Shown: piece after piece, positions 11,865 to 20,855 of the stretch
Layout: each line of letters opens with the position of its first letter
Numbering within the stretch: the first letter of the stretch is position 1
Assembly: GCF_002688585.1 (NCBI RefSeq)
Contig: NZ_CP024034.1
Coordinates: forward strand, 1 to 64,000
Length of the DNA: 64,000 nt
From: Candidatus Fonsibacter ubiquis
Lineage (GTDB): Bacteria; Pseudomonadota; Alphaproteobacteria; Pelagibacterales; Pelagibacteraceae
Direction: 5' to 3'
Notes under the pieces: model-generated
Seen by the model: only the letters and a program-made list of their open reading frames with translations
Database searches by the model: none
What the model was told of the DNA's origin: nothing
Made by a program: the position numbers and the translations under genes

Positions 11865-12431
11865 ATGAATAAAAACTTACCCACAAAAGCAAATCTCGGA
11901 CAGTTTGAGAATAAATCTTTGCTCATAGTTGATGATGATGATCCATTTAGAAATAGACTTTCAAAAGCTATGGAAAATAAGGGTTTTTTAGTCACCTCAG
12001 CTTCCAGTGTTGCTGAAGGGGTACAAAAAGTTAAAGTTTCCGCTCCAACTTTTGCCATTATAGACCTTAGACTGAATGATGGGAGTGGTTTGGACATCGT
12101 TAAGGAGATACATAAAGTCAAAGCAGATAGCAGAATTATAGTTTTAACCGGTTACGGAAACATTCCAACGGCTGTTGCAGCAGTTAAATCTGGAGCCATA
12201 GATTATCTTGCGAAGCCAGCTGATGCAGAGGATTTAGAGTCTGCTTTATTGGCAGACAAGGATAAGAAAGCAATGCCTCCTGAGAACCCAATGTCTGCTG
12301 ATAGGGTAAAATGGGAACATATCCAGAGAGTATTTGAATTATGTGATCGTAACGTTTCTGAGACGGCGAGAAGACTTAAAATGCACAGAAGAACTCTACA
12401 AAGAATTCTTTCTAAAAGATCACCTAAATAA
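11865..12431 (+). CDS. regA: Redox response regulator RegA/PrrA/ActR
   Basis: This response regulator is phosphorylated by RegB and controls redox, respiratory and carbon genes. It has 188 residues. The receiver domain has the acidic pair in IVDDDDPF, the phospho-acceptor Asp67 in FAIIDLRL, and the Thr/Lys pair in VLTGYG and YLAKPAD. A short linker leads to the Fis-type helix-turn-helix (ADRVKWEHIQRVFELC and ETARRLKMHRRTLQRIL), which is almost invariant across alphaproteobacterial RegA. It is convergent with bioY and overlaps it by eight bases. It is separated from regB by the polyamine operon. See the promoter entry for the unusual start region. Confidence 0.96.
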   Translation: MNKNLPTKANLGQFENKSLLIVDDDDPFRNRLSKAMENKGFLVTSASSVAEGVQKVKVSAPTFAIIDLRLNDGSGLDIVKEIHKVKADSRIIVLTGYGNIPTAVAAVKSGAIDYLAKPADAEDLESALLADKDKKAMPPENPMSADRVKWEHIQRVFELCDRNVSETARRLKMHRRTLQRILSKRSPK

Positions 12432-13002
12432 ATTTTTTAAGCTTATTTCGAAGTTTTAAAACCAAAGGTAGAATAGTTGCAATTAATAAAACTTTAAATA
12501 ACTCAGCAAGTAAAAATGGCTTTGCGCCTAGATTAAATATTGGTTTGTCCCAACCAATGATTGAGCCAAGCCATGCCATTCCCAAGATATAAATCGGAGC
12601 TATACATAAACTTGCTAATACTATTCTTTTAAAAAAATTTACTTTAAAATTAAGATATCCTGCAACTACCACAGAAACTAAAAAACCTAGAATATATCCA
12701 AAAGTTGGACCTAGAATATAACTTAAACCAATTCCTTTTTCAGGTGTTCCAGCAAAAACAGGTAAACCCAGAACACCCTGTAATAAATATAATAAAACAA
12801 TAGTACCACCCAATCTCCATCCAAATACTATTCCAATAAGCACAATTATAAATGGCTGCATTGTCATTGGAACCGGATAAAAAGGAACTTTAAGTTTTGC
12901 CGATAATGTAATTAAAAAAGTCGAAAAAAATATAATTGGTAATAACAAAATAATTTTTTTTGTAAAAATATAATTTTTATTAATACTTTTATTATCAATC
13001 AT
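12424..13002 (-). CDS. bioY: Biotin transporter BioY (S component)
   Basis: BioY is the substrate-binding membrane component for biotin uptake. It has 192 residues and about six hydrophobic segments. Hallmarks are AKLKVPFYPVPMTMQPF, the GGTIVLLYLLQGVLGLPVFAG stretch (only part quoted here: LLQGVLGLPVFAG) and the glycine-rich GPTFGYILGFL. No BioM/BioN genes are adjacent; solo BioY proteins are known to transport biotin, or it may share an ECF module encoded elsewhere. Its ATG overlaps the stop of the upstream ABC ATPase (ATGA), but that ATPase is of the ABC-2 exporter class and is not an obvious BioM. Confidence 0.92.
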   Translation of the reverse strand: MIDNKSINKNYIFTKKIILLLPIIFFSTFLITLSAKLKVPFYPVPMTMQPFIIVLIGIVFGWRLGGTIVLLYLLQGVLGLPVFAGTPEKGIGLSYILGPTFGYILGFLVSVVVAGYLNFKVNFFKRIVLASLCIAPIYILGMAWLGSIIGWDKPIFNLGAKPFLLAELFKVLLIATILPLVLKLRNKLKKFI

Positions 13003-13925
13003 TTTTTTGTAAGTTTTAAAAAAACATCCTCTAAATCAGCATCTTCTGTTAAAATATCTAAAATTTCAAGATTTTTTTCCTTAACTTCAGATATAATTTC
13101 TTCAATTTTATTCTCATTTTTGTTGTAGGTGATGCTAATAAGGTCAGGTTTTGGATAATTAATTACAAGACCAGACTTGAGCTTTTCTCCTATGTTTTTG
13201 GGAACCTTTAATTTAAAAATTATTTTTTTAGTAAGAATATTATTTAATAAATTTTCAGTTTTATCTAATGCTATTAATTCACCATGATTAATTATTGCAA
13301 TCCGGTCACATAATTGTTGAGCTTCTTGAAGGTAGTGAGTTGTTAAAATAATAGTTACGCCTTGCTTATTAAGTTGTTGGATGTTTTCTAAAAGTTGTTG
13401 TCTAAGATCTACATCAACACCAGCTGTAGGCTCATCCAAAATTAAAATAGGTGGTTGATGAACTAACGCTTTTGCAACTAACAACCTTCTCTTCATACCT
13501 CCGGATAAACTTCGAGCATAAGAATCAGCCTTATCTTTAAGCATGGTTATTTCTAAAATTTTATCTGTGATTCTTTCGCTTTCTTTAATTCCATACATGC
13601 CTGCTTGAATTTCTAATAATTTTCTTGGAGAAAAAAAGGGATCTAGATTTGTTTCTTGAGGAACTATTCCAATAGAGCTTCTTACCTCCCTAGAATTTTT
13701 ATCAAGATCAAAGTTCCACACCTTTACTGAACCAGAGGATTTTATAACTGTTCCTGCAAGAATATTTATAAATGTAGATTTACCAGCACCGTTTGGTCCT
13801 AATAAACCAAATATTTCTCCCTTATTAACATTTAAATTAATATTTTTTAAAGCATGGATTGTATTTTTTTTTGTTTTAAATTGTTTTGAAAGATTAGTAA
13901 TTTCAAGTGCTAAAAAATTTTCCAT
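12999..13925 (-). CDS. ABC-2-type transporter ATP-binding protein (no adjacent permease)
   Basis: This is the cytoplasmic ATPase of a CcmA/NatA/YadG-like exporter. It has 308 residues. Walker A is GLLGPNGAGKST, followed by the Q-loop GIVPQETNLDPFFS, the signature LSGGMKRRLLVAKAL, Walker B PILILDEPTAGVD and the H-loop TTHYLQEA. The C-terminal ~80 residues form the extension typical of ABC-2 exporters and end in EDVFLKLTK. The membrane partner usually sits next to such a gene, but here the next gene is bioY. Either the permease is elsewhere or the ATPase was left behind after rearrangement. The substrate cannot be predicted. Confidence 0.88.
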   Translation of the reverse strand: MENFLALEITNLSKQFKTKKNTIHALKNINLNVNKGEIFGLLGPNGAGKSTFINILAGTVIKSSGSVKVWNFDLDKNSREVRSSIGIVPQETNLDPFFSPRKLLEIQAGMYGIKESERITDKILEITMLKDKADSYARSLSGGMKRRLLVAKALVHQPPILILDEPTAGVDVDLRQQLLENIQQLNKQGVTIILTTHYLQEAQQLCDRIAIINHGELIALDKTENLLNNILTKKIIFKLKVPKNIGEKLKSGLVINYPKPDLISITYNKNENKIEEIISEVKEKNLEILDILTEDADLEDVFLKLTKK

Positions 13926-13973
13926 TAATATTATGTAATATAATTTTTCTATTTATAAGATAATATTTATTTA

Positions 13974-16769
13974 ATGACCAATTCTAAAAAAACAGACCTT
14001 CTTTATCTAATTGATGGTTCTGGTTATATTTTTAGAGCTTTTTATGCTTTACCACCACTTACAAGAAAAAGTGATGGAATGCCAGTAGGTGCAGTAAGTG
14101 GATTTTGTAATATGCTTTATAAATTTTTAGAGGATGCAAAATTAAAAGATGGTTATGAAAAACCGACCCACATAGCAGTTATATTTGACAGTGCTAGAAA
14201 AAATTTTAGAAATAATATTTATCCAGAATACAAAGCAAATAGGAATGAAACTCCAGAAGATTTAATACCTCAATTTAGTTTTATACGTGAAGCTGTAAAA
14301 GCATTTAATTTACCAAGTATTGAGATGGAAAATTATGAGGCAGACGACTTGATAGCTACCTATAAAAAAGAGGCGCTAAAAAAAAATATAAGAGTTAAGA
14401 TTATTTCATCCGATAAAGATTTAATGCAGTTAATTGATGATCAAACAACACTTTTTGACTCAATGAAAAATAAAGATATTGGCATAGAAGAAGTTAAGGA
14501 AAAATTTGGTGTAACTCCAGATAAAGTTATAGAGGTACAAGCATTAGCAGGAGATAGTTCAGATAATATACCAGGCGTTCCAAGCATAGGAGTTAAGACT
14601 GCCGCAGAATTAATTAATGAATTTGGTTCATTAGAAAATTTACTAAAAAATGTTGATAAAATTAAACAGCCAAAGCGAAGACAAACAATTTCTGACAATA
14701 AAGAAAACGCCCTTATTAGTAAAAAATTAGTAACGCTTAAAGATGATGTTCCAACAGTAGAAAAAATTGAAGATTTTCAAGTTAAGAATTTAGATAAAGA
14801 AAAAATTATTTCATTCTTAAAAAAAATGGAGTTTACAAGACTTTTGGAAAGGATTGAAAAGACCTATGGATTATCGACAGATAAAAAAGATATTGTTTTA
14901 GAAGAGTCAAAAGATAGCGTTTTTACAAAAACTGACGTTTCTAGAAAAAACTATAAAACAGTATTTAAATTATCTGAATTAGAAAAAATTTTAGAGGAAG
15001 CTGAAAAAAAAGGCCTGACCGTTGTTGATGTTGAGACAGATTCTTTAAATATTAGGCAGGCTAATTTAGTTGGTATTTCTTTATGCGTTAAAGAGGGGAA
15101 TGCTTATTATGTGCCTTTAAATCATTCTAATAAGGAAGATAAACAAATTAAATCCCAATTAAATACCGAGTTAGTTATTAAAAAAATTAAACCTTTTCTT
15201 GAGGATAAAAGTATTAAAAAAATTGGACATAATATTAAATATGATTTTCGAATATTAAAAAAATATGGGATTCATTTAAATCCAATAGAGGATACAATGT
15301 TAATGTCCTATGTTCTTGATGCGGGAATAAATCGTCATGGCATGGATTTACTTTCTGAGATTCATTTAAATCATAAAACTATTTCATTCAAAGATGTTGC
15401 TGGTATTGGAAAATCGCAAGTTACTTTTGATAAAGTTAATATTAATCAAGCAACAGAGTATGCAGCTGAAGATGCGGATGTAACTTTAAGGTTATATAAT
15501 TTTTTTAATACCAGAATTTTTAAAGAGGAGGTATTAAGTATTTATGAGGAACTTGAAAAACCAATGATTCAAGTTTTGTCTCAAATGGAGGAGAATGGAG
15601 TTAAAATTGATGAAAAAATTTTAAAAAATTTATCATTAAAATTTGAAAAAGATTTAAAAGTTTTAGAAAAAAAAATTTATGAACTTGCAGGGGAAGAGTT
15701 TAATATTGCCTCTACTAAACAACTTGGAGATATTCTTTATAAAAAACTAAAAATTATCGCTACTAAAAAAACGAAAAAAGGTAACTACGCAACAAATGTA
15801 AATATTTTGGAGGACCTTGCCTTTCAAGGGCACGAATTACCCAAACTTATTTTAGACTGGAGGCAAAAATCTAAATTAAAGAATACTTACACCGATAGTT
15901 TACAAGAATTTATTGACTCTAAAACTAAAAGAATTCACACATCCTTTTTACTTGCTGCGACTAATACGGGAAGACTTGCATCTAGTGATCCAAATATTCA
16001 AAATATTCCAATCAAATCTGCAGAAGGCAAAGAAATACGCTCAGCGTTTATTGCTGAAAAAGGTAATTTTTTAATTTCAGCAGATTACAGTCAGATTGAA
16101 ATGAGGATACTTGCGCATATGGCCGATGTTAAGGAACTAAAGAAAGGTTTTTTAAACTCTGAAGATATTCATAATATTACAGCAGCTCAAATCTTCGAAG
16201 TAAAACACAAAGATATTAACGAAGAAATGAGGAGAAAAGCAAAGGCAATAAATTTTGGAATTATTTATGGAATTTCATCTTATGGTCTTGCTAAACAAAT
16301 TTCAGTTTCTAATGTTGAAGCAGAGACTTTTTTAAAATCCTATTTTAAAAAATTTCCTGAGATAAAAGATTATATGAATGAAACATTAAAAAATTGTAGA
16401 AAATATGGTTATGTAAAAACATTATTTGGTAGAAAATGTAATTTTCCAAATATCAATGATAAAAATCATACTTTAAGAACTTTTCAAGAAAGAGCATCTA
16501 TTAATGCTCCAATCCAAGGAACTGCAGCAGATCTTTTAAGGCTGGCTATGATTAAAATAGATCAAAAAATTCAAGATCAAGATTTACAATGTAAAATGCT
16601 TTTGCAAATTCATGATGAACTAGTATTCGAATCCTCTGCGGATAATATTAAAAAATCTAAAATTGATATTGTCGAAATAATGTCAAAAGCCTCTGAACCA
16701 AACTATAAATTTTCTATTCCTTTAAGCGTAGATATTAAAGAAGGATTAAATTGGACCACTGCTCATTAA
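13974..16769 (+). CDS. polA: DNA polymerase I
   Basis: This enzyme carries out Okazaki-fragment processing and repair synthesis. The 931 residues contain all three activities. The 5' nuclease domain (YLIDGSGYIFRAFYAL, then AGDSSDNIPGVPSIGVKTA) is N-terminal. The 3'-5' exonuclease domain appears intact, with VVDVETDSLNI carrying the metal-binding Asp and Glu. The polymerase domain has motif A (SADYSQIEMRILAHM), motif B (RRKAKAINFGIIYGIS) and motif C (LQIHDELVFE). Length and motifs match full-length PolA. It is monocistronic between the divergent ABC gene and chvI. Confidence 0.97.
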   Translation: MTNSKKTDLLYLIDGSGYIFRAFYALPPLTRKSDGMPVGAVSGFCNMLYKFLEDAKLKDGYEKPTHIAVIFDSARKNFRNNIYPEYKANRNETPEDLIPQFSFIREAVKAFNLPSIEMENYEADDLIATYKKEALKKNIRVKIISSDKDLMQLIDDQTTLFDSMKNKDIGIEEVKEKFGVTPDKVIEVQALAGDSSDNIPGVPSIGVKTAAELINEFGSLENLLKNVDKIKQPKRRQTISDNKENALISKKLVTLKDDVPTVEKIEDFQVKNLDKEKIISFLKKMEFTRLLERIEKTYGLSTDKKDIVLEESKDSVFTKTDVSRKNYKTVFKLSELEKILEEAEKKGLTVVDVETDSLNIRQANLVGISLCVKEGNAYYVPLNHSNKEDKQIKSQLNTELVIKKIKPFLEDKSIKKIGHNIKYDFRILKKYGIHLNPIEDTMLMSYVLDAGINRHGMDLLSEIHLNHKTISFKDVAGIGKSQVTFDKVNINQATEYAAEDADVTLRLYNFFNTRIFKEEVLSIYEELEKPMIQVLSQMEENGVKIDEKILKNLSLKFEKDLKVLEKKIYELAGEEFNIASTKQLGDILYKKLKIIATKKTKKGNYATNVNILEDLAFQGHELPKLILDWRQKSKLKNTYTDSLQEFIDSKTKRIHTSFLLAATNTGRLASSDPNIQNIPIKSAEGKEIRSAFIAEKGNFLISADYSQIEMRILAHMADVKELKKGFLNSEDIHNITAAQIFEVKHKDINEEMRRKAKAINFGIIYGISSYGLAKQISVSNVEAETFLKSYFKKFPEIKDYMNETLKNCRKYGYVKTLFGRKCNFPNINDKNHTLRTFQERASINAPIQGTAADLLRLAMIKIDQKIQDQDLQCKMLLQIHDELVFESSADNIKKSKIDIVEIMSKASEPNYKFSIPLSVDIKEGLNWTTAH

Positions 16770-16808
16770 AACTTTTGATTATACAAATATTATTATAAAA
16801 TAATTTAT

Positions 16809-17510
16809 ATGAACAAAACAATCGCCTTAGTCGATGATGACAGAAATATTTTAACAAGTGTTTCAATGGCACTTGAAAATGAAGGATTTAAAGTTCAGAC
16901 GTATTTGGATGGTGAAAGTGCATACATAGGAATGACCAGACTTCCTCCTGATTTAGCAGTTATAGATTTAAAAATGCCTAAGATGAATGGTGAGGAGTTG
17001 CTAGAAAAACTTAGAAAAAAATCTTCTATTCCTGTAATTTTATTAACTTCCAAAGATGATGAGGTAGATGAATTATTAGGATTGAAACTTGGCGCTGATG
17101 ATTATGTTAAAAAGTCTGGAGGTTTTTCCATTAAAGTGTTGATAGAGAGAATTAGAGTTCAATTAAGAAAGTTGGAGCCAAAAACTGTCTCCCAACCAAA
17201 AAATATTCTAACAGTTGGTCGGTTAACTTTGGACTCGGAACAACTAGAATGTGAGTGGGGAGGAAAAGCTTTGCCTGATAAGTTAACCACAACCGAATTT
17301 AAAATTATTTATGAATTAGCAAAAAGACCAGGTGTTGTTAAGGAAAGGGCGTACTTAATGAATATTGCTTATAAGCAAGATAATGACATTGAGGACAGGA
17401 CTATTGATAGCCATGTTAAACGAATACGTAAAAAATTTAAAAAAATTGATCCAAAATTTTCTGCAATTGAGACAAGATATGGAAGTGGATATCGCTGGAA
17501 TATTAGCTAA
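16809..17510 (+). CDS. chvI: Response regulator ChvI, OmpR family
   Basis: This is the DNA-binding partner of the ChvG kinase. In alphaproteobacteria the pair controls envelope, acid and exopolysaccharide responses. It has 233 residues. The receiver domain has Asp53 in LAVIDLKMPKMNGEE, Thr in LLTSKDD and Lys in DDYVKKSGG. The C-terminal winged helix ends with VKRIRKKFKKIDP and IETRYGSGYRWN, the OmpR-family wing. chvG starts six bases after the stop. The SGGFS residues after the conserved lysine are characteristic of ChvI. Confidence 0.95.
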   Translation: MNKTIALVDDDRNILTSVSMALENEGFKVQTYLDGESAYIGMTRLPPDLAVIDLKMPKMNGEELLEKLRKKSSIPVILLTSKDDEVDELLGLKLGADDYVKKSGGFSIKVLIERIRVQLRKLEPKTVSQPKNILTVGRLTLDSEQLECEWGGKALPDKLTTTEFKIIYELAKRPGVVKERAYLMNIAYKQDNDIEDRTIDSHVKRIRKKFKKIDPKFSAIETRYGSGYRWNIS

Positions 17511-17515
17511 ATATA

Positions 17516-19045
17516 ATGAAAAGATTTATTAGCTTAAAATCACTTTTAGCAAAATTTTTATTTATAAATTTATTTTTCTTTTCAATATTAACTCTAGCAA
17601 CTTATTCATATCTACAATCTATAGAACCAGAACTTGTTAATAATAAAAAGAAAGAGCACTCTAAACTTATTAAAAATATTGCTTTAAATATGGAGTTACA
17701 GCGCACTCCTTATAAACGAGATAATTTAAAAAGTTTTTTGGCAAATTATAAATATTTATTGCCCAATATTAATCAAATTAGAATTTATGACTCAAAAAAA
17801 CAGATCATAGCGGATGTCCACTCTTTAGATATAAATGCAAAACCCTTTTATAAAGTACCTGAAGTTCAAGAAAAAAAATTAACAACAGATAATATACCAG
17901 ACACTTCTGACCTAACTACTCTACAAGAAGAAAAATTACTTAACAAAATTATTAGCGATAATTTAAATATATTAGGGTCCGACAAGGTCTTAACTTTATC
18001 AAAAAAAATTAAAGAAAATTTTATTGTTGTTAGCTTATCTTCGTTAGTTTTAAATAATGAAAATAAAGGGTTTATTGTTATAACAGAGGACTCAAATGAC
18101 ATTCAAAATGCTGTTATTGAGAGAAAAAATTTTGTTATTAGGACTGCATTAAGTGTTGCTGCAATCATATTGATTTTTTCAATTTTTTTAAATGCAAATA
18201 TAATTAAACCAATTAGAATTCTAGGCCGCTATACCTCCTCAGCAAGTTCAGATCATCCTGATAATAAAATTATTAATAGAATTAATTTAAGACCTGATGA
18301 AATTGGTAACTTATCAAGATCACTCTCTGGAATGACAAATAATTTATATAAAAGAATTGAATTTGCAGAAAGATTTGCATCTGATCTTACTCATGAAATT
18401 AGAAATCCTCTAGCATCATTAAAAGCTGCATCAGAATTATTACCAAATGCAAAAGATTCTGAAAAAAAAAATAGATTACTTGGTATATTGAATGACGATG
18501 TTGTGAGAATTGAAAGACTGATAACAGATTATTCTAATATGCTTAAAGGTGAAGCACTAGAAGCTAAATTGCAACTAACTAAATTTGATCTAATTAAACT
18601 TATAAATAAAGTTGCAGAGGAATATCAGCAAGTTATTAATAATACTAAAAAAAATATTTCAATAGAGATTAATAATTTAATTAAAAAAAAAACTTTTATT
18701 ATTGGTTTTGAAAGTAGGATTCAGCAAGTTATTTCTAATATATTAGAAAACTCTATATCTTTTAGTCCGGAAAAAAGTATTTTAAAAATAAAAATTGAAA
18801 GAGTTAAAAATGATGCAAAAATAATTATAACTGATGAAGGACCAGGTTTTAACGAAAGTAATATCGGCAAAGTTTTTGAAAGATTTTATAGTAATAGACC
18901 TAAGGAAATGTTTGGTCAGCACTCGGGATTAGGATTAAATATTGTAAAAAATATAGTCGAATCTCACAAAGGGCATATTAAAGCCTATAATTTAGATGGA
19001 AGCAGAGGAGCGGCCATTGAGATTGATTTACCAATAGCAGATTAA
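17516..19045 (+). CDS. chvG: Sensor histidine kinase ChvG/ExoS
   Basis: This inner-membrane sensor kinase signals to ChvI. It has 509 residues. Two membrane helices (about 12-33 and 208-228) bracket a periplasmic domain of about 170 residues, followed by a HAMP linker. The H-box is ASDLTHEIRNPLASLKAA with His293. The ATPase domain has the N-box ILENSISFSP, the G1 box ITDEGPGF and GLGLNIVKNIVE. The usual alphaproteobacterial chvI-chvG cluster continues with hprK and PTS genes, but these are absent here and ahcY follows directly. In Rhizobiales a periplasmic ExoR inhibits ChvG; none is seen nearby. Confidence 0.94.
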   Translation: MKRFISLKSLLAKFLFINLFFFSILTLATYSYLQSIEPELVNNKKKEHSKLIKNIALNMELQRTPYKRDNLKSFLANYKYLLPNINQIRIYDSKKQIIADVHSLDINAKPFYKVPEVQEKKLTTDNIPDTSDLTTLQEEKLLNKIISDNLNILGSDKVLTLSKKIKENFIVVSLSSLVLNNENKGFIVITEDSNDIQNAVIERKNFVIRTALSVAAIILIFSIFLNANIIKPIRILGRYTSSASSDHPDNKIINRINLRPDEIGNLSRSLSGMTNNLYKRIEFAERFASDLTHEIRNPLASLKAASELLPNAKDSEKKNRLLGILNDDVVRIERLITDYSNMLKGEALEAKLQLTKFDLIKLINKVAEEYQQVINNTKKNISIEINNLIKKKTFIIGFESRIQQVISNILENSISFSPEKSILKIKIERVKNDAKIIITDEGPGFNESNIGKVFERFYSNRPKEMFGQHSGLGLNIVKNIVESHKGHIKAYNLDGSRGAAIEIDLPIAD

Positions 19046-19096
19046 TTCATAAATAAATTTGATATGGCTAAGTTTTATTGTTAATTAACTTTCATA

Positions 19097-20386
19097 ATGA
19101 CACAAGATTTTAAAGTAAAAGATTTAAAACTAGCAGAATTTGGCAATAAAGAAATTTCCTTGGCAGAAACTGAAATGCCAGGATTAATGGCAATTAGAAG
19201 CGAGTATCAGTCAAGTAAGCCTTTAAGAGGAGCTAAGATAATTGGCTGTTTGCATATGACAATTCAAACTGCAGTTTTAATAGAAACACTAGTGGCGCTT
19301 GGAGCTGAAGTTAGATGGTCATCTTGTAATATATTTTCAACGCAAGATCATGCAGCAGCAGCTATCGCTGCAAAAGGAATACCAGTTTACGCATGGAAGG
19401 GTGAAACGGAGGAGGAGTATTGGTGGTGTATTGAACAAACTATTAATGGAAAAAAAGATTGGAAACCTAATCTCCTGTTAGATGATGGAGGTGATTTAAC
19501 TATGTTGATGCACGATAAGTATAAAGATTTATTGAAGAATATTAAAGGGGTTTCGGAAGAGACAACCACTGGAGTGAAGGCTTTAAAAATATTAGAGAAA
19601 GAAAATAAATTATTAATTCCAGCAATTAACGTAAATGACTCAGTGACAAAATCTAAATTTGATAATTTGTATGGCTGTAGAGAAAGTTTAGTAGACTCGA
19701 TTAGAAGAGCAACAGATGTAATGATGTCAGGAAAAGTTGCTATCGTTGCAGGATTTGGAGATGTTGGAAAAGGAAGTGCGGCATCCCTTAGACAAAGTGG
19801 AGCAAGAGTTTTAGTTACAGAAGCAGATCCAATTTGCGCCTTACAAGCTGCAATGGAAGGTTATGAAGTTGTACTAATGGACGAAGCCATCTCTTCAGCT
19901 GACATTGTTGTTACGGCCACAGGTAACAAAGATATCGTCACTATTGAGCATATGAGAAAAATGAAAGATAGATCAATACTTTGTAATATTGGACATTTTG
20001 ACAATGAAATTCAAGTTAGTGCATTAAAAAATTATCGGTGGAATGAAGTAAAGCCTCAGGTTCATGAAATTGAGTTTCCAGATAAAAAAAGAATTATTTT
20101 ATTAGCAGAGGGAAGATTAGTAAATCTTGGCTGCGCAACAGGACATCCAAGTTTTGTTATGAGTGCATCTTTTACAAACCAGGTTATTGCACAAATAGAA
20201 TTGTGGAATAGCAATGGAAAATATCAAAACAAAGTTTATGTTTTACCTAAACATTTAGATGAAAAAGTTGCGATGTTGCATCTTGCAAAAGTTGGAGCAA
20301 AACTTACTAAATTAACAAAAGAACAAGCCGATTATATTACTGTTTCTCAAAAAGGACCTTTTAAACCAGATACATATCGTTATTAA
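19097..20386 (+). CDS. ahcY: Adenosylhomocysteinase
   Basis: This enzyme reversibly hydrolyses S-adenosylhomocysteine to homocysteine and adenosine in the methyl cycle. It has 429 residues. Recognisable elements are [16 protein letters not shown], the substrate site [17 protein letters not shown], the NAD-binding [27 protein letters not shown], and the C-terminal [10 protein letters not shown] that closes the NAD site. The length matches the shorter form without the roughly 40-residue insert found in many proteobacterial enzymes. In other alphaproteobacteria ahcY also lies downstream of chvI-chvG-hprK-PTS, so synteny is kept despite the missing genes. Confidence 0.97.
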   Translation: MTQDFKVKDLKLAEFGNKEISLAETEMPGLMAIRSEYQSSKPLRGAKIIGCLHMTIQTAVLIETLVALGAEVRWSSCNIFSTQDHAAAAIAAKGIPVYAWKGETEEEYWWCIEQTINGKKDWKPNLLLDDGGDLTMLMHDKYKDLLKNIKGVSEETTTGVKALKILEKENKLLIPAINVNDSVTKSKFDNLYGCRESLVDSIRRATDVMMSGKVAIVAGFGDVGKGSAASLRQSGARVLVTEADPICALQAAMEGYEVVLMDEAISSADIVVTATGNKDIVTIEHMRKMKDRSILCNIGHFDNEIQVSALKNYRWNEVKPQVHEIEFPDKKRIILLAEGRLVNLGCATGHPSFVMSASFTNQVIAQIELWNSNGKYQNKVYVLPKHLDEKVAMLHLAKVGAKLTKLTKEQADYITVSQKGPFKPDTYRY

Positions 20387-20396
20387 TTTCAATAAA

Positions 20397-20855
20397 ATGG
20401 AATTAAAATCATTAGATTCCACAAAAAAAATTGCTCAAGCGGTCGCCATTAAATTAAAAATAAATGATTTTATATTACTTAGTGGAAATTTAGGAACAGG
20501 CAAAACGACATTCACTAGATTTTTAATAAATTACTTACAGGAAAAAAATCAACTTCCATTAGAGGAAATAGTCAGCCCAACTTTTAATATCGTTCAATAT
20601 TATGATCTAGGAAAAGATTTGAAAATTGCCCATTATGATTTTTATAGACTAAAGCAACAAAAAGAAATTTTTAATATAGGATTACTAGATACAGCCAAAG
20701 ATTTTATAAATATAATTGAGTGGCCAGAAATTGCCATGAATTCATTAAATAATTTTTTACAAATTAAATTTATTTACGATCCTAATCAAAATTTTAGATC
20801 TTTAGAATTTAATGGAAAAGGTAAGTGGTTAGGTTTTAGTGTTAATGATAAATAA
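20397..20855 (+). CDS. tsaE: tRNA threonylcarbamoyladenosine biosynthesis ATPase TsaE
   Basis: TsaE acts with TsaB and TsaD to make the t6A37 modification of ANN-decoding tRNAs. The 152-residue P-loop protein has Walker A LSGNLGTGKTTFTR, the switch region VSPTFNIVQYY, AHYDFYRL and IIEWPE, all characteristic of TsaE. It lies ten bases after ahcY and overlaps the next gene, matching the alphaproteobacterial ahcY-tsaE-phosphotransferase order. Confidence 0.93.
   Translation: MELKSLDSTKKIAQAVAIKLKINDFILLSGNLGTGKTTFTRFLINYLQEKNQLPLEEIVSPTFNIVQYYDLGKDLKIAHYDFYRLKQQKEIFNIGLLDTAKDFINIIEWPEIAMNSLNNFLQIKFIYDPNQNFRSLEFNGKGKWLGFSVNDK

Noticed and set aside
11783-12121. 112-codon open frame antisense to regA
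   Set aside because: It mirrors the conserved regA receiver frame on the other strand and has no family features.
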